From the NCBI GenBank assembly GCA_013043995.1, contig JABEVL010000134.1:1-12300 (forward strand): DNA of 12,300 nucleotides, in the 5' to 3' direction. Made by a program: the position numbers and the translations under genes. Under the pieces are notes generated by a model. It saw only the letters and a program-made list of their open reading frames with translations. It did no database searches and was not told the origin of the DNA. Within the stretch, counting starts at the first letter, position 1. Every line of letters starts with the position of its first letter. Of the stretch, positions 1 to 6,314 are shown one piece after another. The DNA is from Spirochaetales bacterium. Lineage in GTDB: Bacteria > Spirochaetota > Spirochaetia > JABEVK01.

Positions 1-2377
1 AGCTGGAACCGTGCAAAACTACTCAGGCGGATGGCAGTCTTCCTTTCAATTTCAGGACTTTCCTTTACCCGGCGGCGGAGAATTATCGTTTCAGGGCAGC
101 AGCAACGGCGGGGCGCGAGGCACCTGGGCGAGTGTCAATTGGGGTCGGTTAACAGGATTTTATCCGGTGAGTCATCAACCCTTTTCAGTGACCTGGGACG
201 CCGAAGTCCGTCCAGGGCAGTGGATGGCGCACATCCTGAGTTGGAAAGACGCCTGGGAAGACGATCAAGGAAGCCTTGAAGGAAGCTGGGGAAGTCTGGA
301 ACAGCCTTGGAAAATTAGGGTGGGTATTTTTTCTCCTCAAGGAGAAGCCCTGTCCTCAAAAGTCAACATCCTGTGGGGCAGGGCTGTTGCCGCTGATTTT
401 CACTGGGAGCACAGCCCCCTGGCAAGGTTTCTTTCAGAGCCCTGGAGCGGCGGGGGAAGGGGAAATGCCACTTTGTCGTGGTCGAAAAGCAGCGGTTTGC
501 TTTGGAATGCCGATCTTGAGTCTCAAGAATCTTATTACGGCACGGACCCCGTCAGTTTTTCGATGAGCGCCTTTGGCAACGGCGTCACGACTGAAGTGAA
601 TTCCCTCCGGGCAAAGTGGCGTTCCGTTCAGATCGCCGACGGACGTTTTCAGTGGAACAACCAGCTCAGTTCCTGGTCCTGGTCGTCCCGGCAAACCATC
701 GACCTGGGGGAGAAAAAATGGTCCTGGATGGGGACGGGAGAAGGGCATAGCCTGGGCCAGGATGCAGGATATGAAACCCACTACGCTTGGAATCAGGCCA
801 CGCTGGGCAAGATGCACCTGGCGGGTGGGGCGATAACCCTTTTCTCAAAAGACAAGGGATGGAGCCTTTCAAGTTCTGACAGGGTGATCCAAATCAATGG
901 CAACCCTGACGACAGCGTCCGTGTCGAAATCCACTCACCCGGGGGACTTTCTGTTTCAGCCGAAGGCAGATGGGCCTCGGGAACGTTGGACTTTGAGGTC
1001 ACCAGTTTTAGAATTCCCCTGGGGCAAGCCGGTGACTGGCTCAATTCCGACCTCTTTCGGATGCGGTCAGGTGCCCTGATCGGAAGTTTTCACCTCGAGG
1101 GCCCCTGGACCGATCCGAACGTGACGGGCGATGCGATGTTTAAGCAGCTTGTTTTTAAAAACATCTATTTGAACCAGGTCGTTGGTCCCCTCGATGCCCC
1201 GATCGAGTTTCGAAATAAAACCATCAGGATGCCAGCGATCAATATTGGACCCCAAGGCCAGATCTGGAACCTGGATGCCCAGCTCCATCTTGACCATGGG
1301 GTGCCCGACCAGTTTTTGATCCATCTGGTCACCAAGGGTCTTTCCTTGCTTCCCGTTCATTACCCGCTGACAGGGGTCGACGTCGAGGGCTGGGTTTCGG
1401 GTTCTGTCACGATTCAGGGAGACAATTACGCCGCCACCATTCTGGCCGACCTCACGCTCCAGAATGCTCAAATTCACCTTGTCAATTCTCCTGAAGTGAC
1501 GGGCTCTTACTACGGTGTGAACGTCAATTTGCACCTTAAAACAGGGCACAAAGTTGAATTTGTCTGGCCGGATCCCAACCTGCCGCTGGTGGACGCCATT
1601 GCCGCCGTCGATCAAAAACTTGACATCGAGTACAACGAAAGGACGTCGCAGTTTTCGATGGTAGGGAAAATTGATCTGCGTGCCGGAGAAATCAACTACG
1701 TGTCCCAGTCGTTTCAGATTCAAGAAGGACGTCTGACCTTCCAGGAAACCCAGGATTCTTTTGATCCTTACCTCGACGTCATGGCCCAGCTTCGGGTCAG
1801 GGAGAGCGATGGTCCCGTGATCGTGCAACTCAGGGCCAATGGGCCTTTGAGCCAGTTTTTTCCGCGTTTTAGCTCGATTCCCTACAAGACCCCCGAAGAG
1901 CTTCAGCAAATTGTCGGATCAACCCTGGCTTTGCCGTCGGATAACTCCTCGGCACCTCTTTTAAACTCGGCGGTCTCTGTAGCTTCCGACTTTGGTTCTG
2001 GTTTCCTGTTGCGTCCTTTTGAAGAATCTGTTAAAAAAAACTTCGGTCTTGATCTTTTCTCGATTCGAACAGAACTATTGGGAAAGGCTTTAGCCCACTC
2101 GGCGGTGAGTTCAGCAACACCGGGTTATCTGGACAACACGAGCATTTTTTTTGGAAAATACCTGGGGGACGATCTTTTTTTTCAGGGCGACCTGAATTTT
2201 CATCAGGACCAGATCGTTGGGGGCGTGCAGACTTCGGGGCTGAGCGTTGATCCTGAGATTCAATTGGCGTTCAATACGCCTTTCTTTCTTCTAAATTGGA
2301 CGCTGACCCCCCAGCACCCTCAGAATCTTTTTGTTACCGACAATTCGGTAACATTCAGTTGGAATTGGAGTTATTGA
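1..2377 (+). CDS. tamB: TamB-family outer-membrane assembly/lipid-transfer protein, 5'-truncated by window edge
   Basis: The reading frame is open from the first full codon (base 2) to TGA at 2375-2377. The GTG at base 11 has no ribosome binding site and family members are usually well over 1000 residues, so I treat this as the C-terminal part of a longer gene. The last 350 or so residues match the TamB (DUF490) C-terminal domain: repetitive amphipathic beta strands, the run GEINYVSQSFQIQEGRLTF, a later LRANGPLSQFFPRFSS segment followed by YKTPEELQQIVG, and an aromatic-rich end (NSVTFSWNWSY). TamB proteins are inner-membrane-anchored periplasm-spanning beta-groove proteins that work with BamA-family barrels and in phospholipid transport to the outer membrane. 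The signal anchor would lie outside the window. bamA starts 15 bases downstream, so the two are very likely co-transcribed. Family assignment is firm; the exact substrate is not visible. Confidence 0.88.
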   Translation, partial: AGTVQNYSGGWQSSFQFQDFPLPGGGELSFQGSSNGGARGTWASVNWGRLTGFYPVSHQPFSVTWDAEVRPGQWMAHILSWKDAWEDDQGSLEGSWGSLEQPWKIRVGIFSPQGEALSSKVNILWGRAVAADFHWEHSPLARFLSEPWSGGGRGNATLSWSKSSGLLWNADLESQESYYGTDPVSFSMSAFGNGVTTEVNSLRAKWRSVQIADGRFQWNNQLSSWSWSSRQTIDLGEKKWSWMGTGEGHSLGQDAGYETHYAWNQATLGKMHLAGGAITLFSKDKGWSLSSSDRVIQINGNPDDSVRVEIHSPGGLSVSAEGRWASGTLDFEVTSFRIPLGQAGDWLNSDLFRMRSGALIGSFHLEGPWTDPNVTGDAMFKQLVFKNIYLNQVVGPLDAPIEFRNKTIRMPAINIGPQGQIWNLDAQLHLDHGVPDQFLIHLVTKGLSLLPVHYPLTGVDVEGWVSGSVTIQGDNYAATILADLTLQNAQIHLVNSPEVTGSYYGVNVNLHLKTGHKVEFVWPDPNLPLVDAIAAVDQKLDIEYNERTSQFSMVGKIDLRAGEINYVSQSFQIQEGRLTFQETQDSFDPYLDVMAQLRVRESDGPVIVQLRANGPLSQFFPRFSSIPYKTPEELQQIVGSTLALPSDNSSAPLLNSAVSVASDFGSGFLLRPFEESVKKNFGLDLFSIRTELLGKALAHSAVSSATPGYLDNTSIFFGKYLGDDLFFQGDLNFHQDQIVGGVQTSGLSVDPEIQLAFNTPFFLLNWTLTPQHPQNLFVTDNSVTFSWNWSY

Positions 2378-2392
2378 CACGAAGGAGCTTTC

Positions 2393-5044
2393 ATGACGTT
2401 CAAAAGGATCTTGACCGCGGTACTAATGTCCGCCATCAGCGTTTCTATTTTTGCCCAGGCGGCGCCCAATCCTACCGTCGGTGCTCCTCCAGCCGCTTCA
2501 GAACCAGTGAACCCCGTCGAATGGTACATGAATAAGCCGATTCAAAATATTCGCTTTGAAGGTCTTAAAAGCGTGCAGCCCAGCGAACTTGATGGAGTGG
2601 TGCGCCCCTACATCGGCAAGCCCTTTACCAATGAGCTGTTTCAAGAACTTCAGGGCGATTTGTACAACCTGGATTATTTTGAAGGTTTGATTGCGCCCAC
2701 GGCCATTAAGGCAGACCCGGCGGGAAGTCAGGTGATCCTTCTATTCAAGGTTCATGAAAAACCCCTGATCAGCGACATCCTTTTCAGCGGGAACAGCAAG
2801 GTTGGAACAAACGATCTTTTTGGCGTCATCAAGTCTAAAAAGGGCGACATCATCAACCGCAGCAAGGTTAAAACCGATGAGAAAGCCCTTCTGGACTACT
2901 ACCACAATCACGGCTACCTAGCGGCGAAGGTGAGCTCCGACGTCGAAGAAGAGCCTGGGCACGGGGCCAAGATCTTCTTTACGATTGACGAAGGAAACCA
3001 GACCGCCGTTCGCCATATTCAGTTTCAGGGCTTGTCTTTTGCGACAGAAAGCACCCTCAAAGGCATCATGGATACCAAGGAAAAAGGATTTTTTGAGGCC
3101 GGACTATTTAAAGAAGCCACCTTCGCCAAAGACTTGCGAACGATCGAAGAATACTACTGGGATCGTGGGTACATTGACGCCAAGATTGTCGACGTTCAGA
3201 AAAAAACAGTTTTCGACAAGGCCAGCAATTCTGACATGCTGGACATCCTGATCACCATCCATGAAGGGCATCAGTTTACATTTGGCGGTTTTAGTTTCCA
3301 CGGCAACGCCATTTTTGACACCAAAACTCTCGAAGGTCTCGTCCGACAGCCTGTTGGCTCGGTGCTGGATAAGTCGCGCGTCGAAGCTGACTTTCAACGG
3401 ATTGTCGACCTCTATTATGAGAACGGCTATATTTTTAATGAGATTAAAAAAACGGAAGTCAGGTCCGGTCACAAGGTTTCTTACGTCATCGACATCGTCG
3501 AGCGTCCCAGGGCTCACATTGAAAGTATCATCATCAAGGGGAATACGAAGACTCACCGCAAGGTGATCACCCGTGAGTTGCCCATCGAAGTAGGAGACGT
3601 TTTCAGTAAAGCCAAGATCCTTCAGGGAATTAGAAATCTTCAGAACCTTCAGTATTTTGACAGCGTTGTGCCCGAAACTCCGCAGGGTTCGGCCGACGGT
3701 CTGATGGATCTGGTATTGAACGTGGAAGAGGGAAAAACAGCAGATCTCTCGTTTGGCCTCTCCTTCTCGGGGGCAACGACTTTCCCTGTTTCCGCCCAGA
3801 TCAAGTGGGGAGACAAGAATTTCATGGGTGAGGGTTACGATTTTAACGTTTCTTCGAGCCTGTCCCCCATCATTCAGAGCATCAACACGAGTTTTACGGA
3901 TAATTGGGCCTTCGATCAGCGTCTCACCTTGGGTGGAAGCTTTGGTTTTTCTCACGCGATCAATCAGAACATTCCTAATGATATGAACCCTCCTCTCTCC
4001 ACAGGGTTGGATACGGCTGTTCCCGACCCCTACAATCCCACGGATTACGTTTTTTCGCAAAATACGACCTTCAACGGAACTCAGTACAACGCTGGTGCAG
4101 CTTTTCCCGGGGTTCCCACCCAAGCAAACATCTCACAATACAACCTCATCACGCGGTACCAGTACGATCTTTCAACAAATAACGCGCAATACAGCGTCAT
4201 GCAGTATGAAGCTTACGCGTTTAACCTGGGCGTCAACTCAGGGTACGCTTGGTTCACCCCTTTCGGACGTTTCTCTATAGGTTCTGGACTTCAGTCAGGT
4301 CTTCAGTATGTGACGTACGACGCCAATCTTTTTCGTCCTGCCAACCAAGCCGTCCGGGATAATAACAACAACTGGCAGTTTAATAACCAGTGGTGGACCA
4401 AGGTGGCCTGGGATACTCGGGATCTGATCGTCAACCCCACTTCTGGTGGAATTTTGTCCGAGACCCTGACCTTCGACGGTGGGTTCCTGGTGGGGCAGTC
4501 GTCGTGGACACGGTCGGATACCCGTGCAGATTTTTATTACAAGATTCTTGAGGTTCCCATTTTTGATAACTACACCTTCGAGTGGGTTTTCAAGCTCAGA
4601 TCGAACGTCAGTGTTCTGATGCCGGGATTGGGCGGGCCCTCTGACATCGTTGCTCAGCCCACGGAATTGCTTTCTGTCGACGGGATGCTGAATGGCCGCG
4701 GATGGGGCTACATCTATAACCTGAACGGGGTCTGGAATAACGGTGCGGAATTCAGGTTCCCTGTGATTCCCAACTTTATTTGGCTGGATACCTTTGTCGA
4801 CGAGTCCACTCTCCTGTACAATGGCGGGGCGTACACGAGTTTTGGGCAAGTCCCTTATGGGCAGCGCCATTTTTCCTGGGGAACCGGGCTTAGAGTCGTC
4901 AGTCCTCAATTTCCCATCGGAGTGTATTTGGCTAAACCGTTTCTTATTGATAATTCTGGTACGATTCAATGGCAAAAAGGCCAGGGAATTTTCGGGCCCC
5001 AAGCCGATATGACCCTTGTTATTGCCTTTGGCTACAATATGTAA
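2393..5044 (+). CDS. bamA: Outer-membrane protein assembly factor BamA (Omp85 family)
   Basis: This 883-residue protein inserts beta-barrel proteins into the outer membrane. Residues 1-23 look like a signal peptide (basic start, hydrophobic core, AQA cleavage site). Five POTRA repeats follow at roughly 49-123, 124-202, 203-293, 294-372 and 373-449; several start with an I-x-x-I-x-F-x-G pattern and contain a YY...GY helix/turn (for example LLDYYHNHGYL). A barrel of about 434 residues follows. The conserved L6 motif, usually VRGF, appears as NGRGWGY at 767-773, followed by a typical EFRFPVIP strand. A long Asn/Gln/Tyr/Pro-rich stretch at about 520-605 is probably a surface loop. The last residues are AFGYNM, so the terminal residue is Met rather than the usual aromatic. 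The ATG has AAGGAG 5 bases upstream. Upstream tamB and downstream skp fit one outer-membrane biogenesis operon. Confidence 0.95.
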   Translation: MTFKRILTAVLMSAISVSIFAQAAPNPTVGAPPAASEPVNPVEWYMNKPIQNIRFEGLKSVQPSELDGVVRPYIGKPFTNELFQELQGDLYNLDYFEGLIAPTAIKADPAGSQVILLFKVHEKPLISDILFSGNSKVGTNDLFGVIKSKKGDIINRSKVKTDEKALLDYYHNHGYLAAKVSSDVEEEPGHGAKIFFTIDEGNQTAVRHIQFQGLSFATESTLKGIMDTKEKGFFEAGLFKEATFAKDLRTIEEYYWDRGYIDAKIVDVQKKTVFDKASNSDMLDILITIHEGHQFTFGGFSFHGNAIFDTKTLEGLVRQPVGSVLDKSRVEADFQRIVDLYYENGYIFNEIKKTEVRSGHKVSYVIDIVERPRAHIESIIIKGNTKTHRKVITRELPIEVGDVFSKAKILQGIRNLQNLQYFDSVVPETPQGSADGLMDLVLNVEEGKTADLSFGLSFSGATTFPVSAQIKWGDKNFMGEGYDFNVSSSLSPIIQSINTSFTDNWAFDQRLTLGGSFGFSHAINQNIPNDMNPPLSTGLDTAVPDPYNPTDYVFSQNTTFNGTQYNAGAAFPGVPTQANISQYNLITRYQYDLSTNNAQYSVMQYEAYAFNLGVNSGYAWFTPFGRFSIGSGLQSGLQYVTYDANLFRPANQAVRDNNNNWQFNNQWWTKVAWDTRDLIVNPTSGGILSETLTFDGGFLVGQSSWTRSDTRADFYYKILEVPIFDNYTFEWVFKLRSNVSVLMPGLGGPSDIVAQPTELLSVDGMLNGRGWGYIYNLNGVWNNGAEFRFPVIPNFIWLDTFVDESTLLYNGGAYTSFGQVPYGQRHFSWGTGLRVVSPQFPIGVYLAKPFLIDNSGTIQWQKGQGIFGPQADMTLVIAFGYNM

Positions 5045-5049
5045 GGAGG
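5042..5049 (+). promoter_or_regulatory. Ribosome binding site of skp overlapping the bamA stop codon
   Basis: TAAGGAGG combines the bamA stop (TAA) with a near-perfect Shine-Dalgarno sequence, 4 bases before the skp ATG at 5054. Ribosomes finishing bamA sit on the initiation site of skp, so translational coupling is likely. Confidence 0.8.
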
Positions 5050-5053
5050 TCGT

Positions 5054-5644
5054 ATGAGACGTTTTTTACTCTCTTGTCTGGTTTTTGTGGCTTTGACGGG
5101 TATGGCAGGGGCACAACAGTTGCAGCAGTTTGCCAAAACAGGTCTCGTCAACCTTTCGAAAATCTATGCGAAGTTTTACTCCCAATCACAGGCCGTCCGT
5201 GATTTTGAGCAGCTGAAAGCCTCGATTCAAAGCGATATCAACAAATCACAGGATGAAATACGCGCTTTGATGGAACAAAAAACGAATGCGCAGAATCAGG
5301 GCGACCTCAATCAAGCCCAAAATCTTGATAACGAAATTCGGCAAAAAACAGCTGCCCTCAAGGATTTTGTCGCGGTCAAGCAGGCCGAGCTCCAGAAAAA
5401 AAGCGAAGAAGTCAGAAAAGATGATTCGTTTCAGAAGCTTCTGCTTTCTGAAATTGAGCAGGAAGCTATTTCAAAGGGTTTTTCTTTGATCCTCAATATC
5501 GACAAGGATACCTCCGTGGTTTGGTACAGCCCCGATGCGGACATCACAGATGGAGTGATTGCACGGCTCCAGGTCGACCTCGCGGCAACCAATCCGGTTC
5601 CGCCCCCGGCTCCTGAGACGTCAGGCCCAGGGGTAAAGCCCTAA
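5054..5644 (+). CDS. skp: Periplasmic chaperone of the Skp/OmpH family
   Basis: A 196-residue secreted protein. Residues 1-20 form a signal peptide (MRRF start, hydrophobic core, AGA before QQ). The mature start (GLVNLSKIYAKFY) corresponds to the first strand of the Skp body, residues about 45-140 are a charged, Gln/Lys/Glu-rich coiled-coil hairpin (the chaperone tentacle), and the segment VVWYSPDADITDGVIARL at about 155-172 is the conserved return strand plus D-I-T helix of the family. A Pro-rich tail (about 180-196) is probably disordered. Skp proteins form trimers that hold unfolded outer-membrane proteins in the periplasm for delivery to BamA, whose gene lies directly upstream with a 9-base gap. 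The start is fixed by the strong upstream GGAGG. A hairpin terminator follows the stop codon. Confidence 0.92.
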   Translation: MRRFLLSCLVFVALTGMAGAQQLQQFAKTGLVNLSKIYAKFYSQSQAVRDFEQLKASIQSDINKSQDEIRALMEQKTNAQNQGDLNQAQNLDNEIRQKTAALKDFVAVKQAELQKKSEEVRKDDSFQKLLLSEIEQEAISKGFSLILNIDKDTSVVWYSPDADITDGVIARLQVDLAATNPVPPPAPETSGPGVKP

Positions 5645-5669
5645 AACCATCGAGCAAGATCCAGCATGG

Positions 5670-5712
5670 AGTCCCAGCAGGGCCTTCGTGCTGGGACTGC
5701 GTGTAATTTTTT
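5670..5712 (+). terminator. Intrinsic terminator-like hairpin after the tamB-bamA-skp operon
   Basis: A perfect 10-bp stem (AGTCCCAGCA at 5670-5679 with TGCTGGGACT at 5689-5698) encloses a 9-base loop, followed by six T at 5707-5712. The T run starts 8 bases after the stem, farther than ideal, so efficiency is uncertain. On the - strand the hairpin has no adjacent U tract, so it is best read as the terminator of the + strand operon, though it also lies downstream of the convergent STAS gene. Confidence 0.75.
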
Positions 5713-5719
5713 CGTGCGT

Positions 5720-6220
5720 TTAATTTTCTGAGGAGCCCGGTTTTATTTGATCCTTGAGGATTTCCTCAAGGGTGGAAAACTTCTGGGCGTTTTCGGGGGA
5801 AATTTCGCTGAGATTCTGGTGGGCCGTCAAAAGAACTTCGGGGTTGGGCGAGTTGTTCTTCGTGACCGTCGTCCAGAATTGGGGTTCTCCGTCCAGCTTG
5901 CCTTCGACGACCCTCATAAGCCGCCAGATCCCCAAACCGCGGAGGAGCTTCTCGCACTCATTACTAGGGTTGAGCAAGGAAAGTGAACGCCCCGTCATGG
6001 CTTTCAGTTTTTTATGAAAACCCACTAAAAGGCCCATGAAGGTCGAATCCATGTAGGAACATTCCGAAAGGTCTGCGTAAACATCGGCGGGAACCGGCAG
6101 GCGATCTAACCGTTCCATTACCAGAATCTTGAGGTCCACAGAAAGAGAAGCTGTGATGTGACCGACAGCCTTGATGAATAAGCCGGCCTGTGTTTCCTGA
6201 AAATAAAGAAATTCTGGCAC
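5720..6220 (-). CDS. Stand-alone STAS-domain protein (anti-sigma-factor-antagonist-like)
   Basis: A 166-residue protein starting at GTG and ending at TAA. Residues about 10-107 form a STAS domain: an N-terminal strand pair (GLFIKAVGHITAS), a helix, the strand VYADLSECSYMDS, then a helix TFMGLLVGFHKKL. D58-S59-T60 aligns with the D-S/T-S phosphorylation site of SpoIIAA/RsbV-type antagonists, so S59 is a candidate phospho-acceptor. The tail, about 108-166, is an extra segment with a possible helix (PEVLLTAHQNLSEISPENAQKF). No membrane segment is present, so it is not a SulP transporter tail. Such proteins usually bind a serine kinase/anti-sigma factor or a PP2C phosphatase output, but no such partner is in the window. 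It is convergent with skp and divergent from mutS. No Shine-Dalgarno sequence precedes the GTG; a TATAAT lies 6 bases upstream. Domain call is firm, the pathway unknown. Confidence 0.88.
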   Translation of the reverse strand: MPEFLYFQETQAGLFIKAVGHITASLSVDLKILVMERLDRLPVPADVYADLSECSYMDSTFMGLLVGFHKKLKAMTGRSLSLLNPSNECEKLLRGLGIWRLMRVVEGKLDGEPQFWTTVTKNNSPNPEVLLTAHQNLSEISPENAQKFSTLEEILKDQIKPGSSEN

Positions 6221-6226
6221 AGCTTC

Positions 6227-6254
6227 ATTATAATGTTTTTTATTTGAAAGACAA
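6227..6254 (-). promoter_or_regulatory. Predicted sigma70-type promoter of the STAS gene
   Basis: On the - strand, TTGTCT (-35, 6249-6254, 4 of 6 to consensus), a 16-base A-rich spacer, and a perfect TATAAT (-10, 6227-6232). The start codon at 6220 begins 6 bases after the -10, which would put the transcript start at or within a base or two of the GTG. Confidence 0.6.
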
Positions 6255-6279
6255 CTGGATAGCAGGGTTTCATGCGCAC

Positions 6280-6308
6280 TTGAGGTGGGTTTCGAGATAG
6301 CCTAGAAT
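6280..6308 (+). promoter_or_regulatory. Predicted sigma70-type promoter of mutS
   Basis: TTGAGG (-35, 6280-6285), a 17-base spacer, and TAGAAT (-10, 6303-6308, 5 of 6). The mutS ATG at 6315 starts 6 bases after the -10, so transcription would start at about the A of the ATG. No Shine-Dalgarno sequence lies within 15 bases of the start. Confidence 0.55.
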
Positions 6309-6314
6309 AGCAAA

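Noticed and set aside
11..13. GTG at base 11 as the true start of the TamB gene
   Set aside because: No ribosome binding site, no signal sequence follows, and the frame is open to the window edge; the gene most likely starts upstream.
1067..1909. 280-residue antisense reading frame inside tamB
   Set aside because: It mirrors the codons of a clear TamB domain, has no recognisable domain and no ribosome binding site; it is a shadow of codon bias.
3104..4123. 339-residue antisense reading frame inside bamA
   Set aside because: The sense strand codes for firmly recognised POTRA and barrel sequence; the antisense product has no family features.
4295..5002. 235-residue antisense reading frame inside the BamA barrel
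   Set aside because: Same reason: the sense protein is conserved and no promoter or initiation signal supports the antisense frame.
5670..5698. Bidirectional terminator shared by skp and the STAS gene
   Set aside because: The stem is perfect, but there is no T run after it on the - strand, so only the + strand function is supported.
5720..6220. STAS domain as the tail of a broken SulP-type anion transporter
   Set aside because: The protein is complete at 166 residues with its own promoter, and no membrane-segment coding remains are found upstream.
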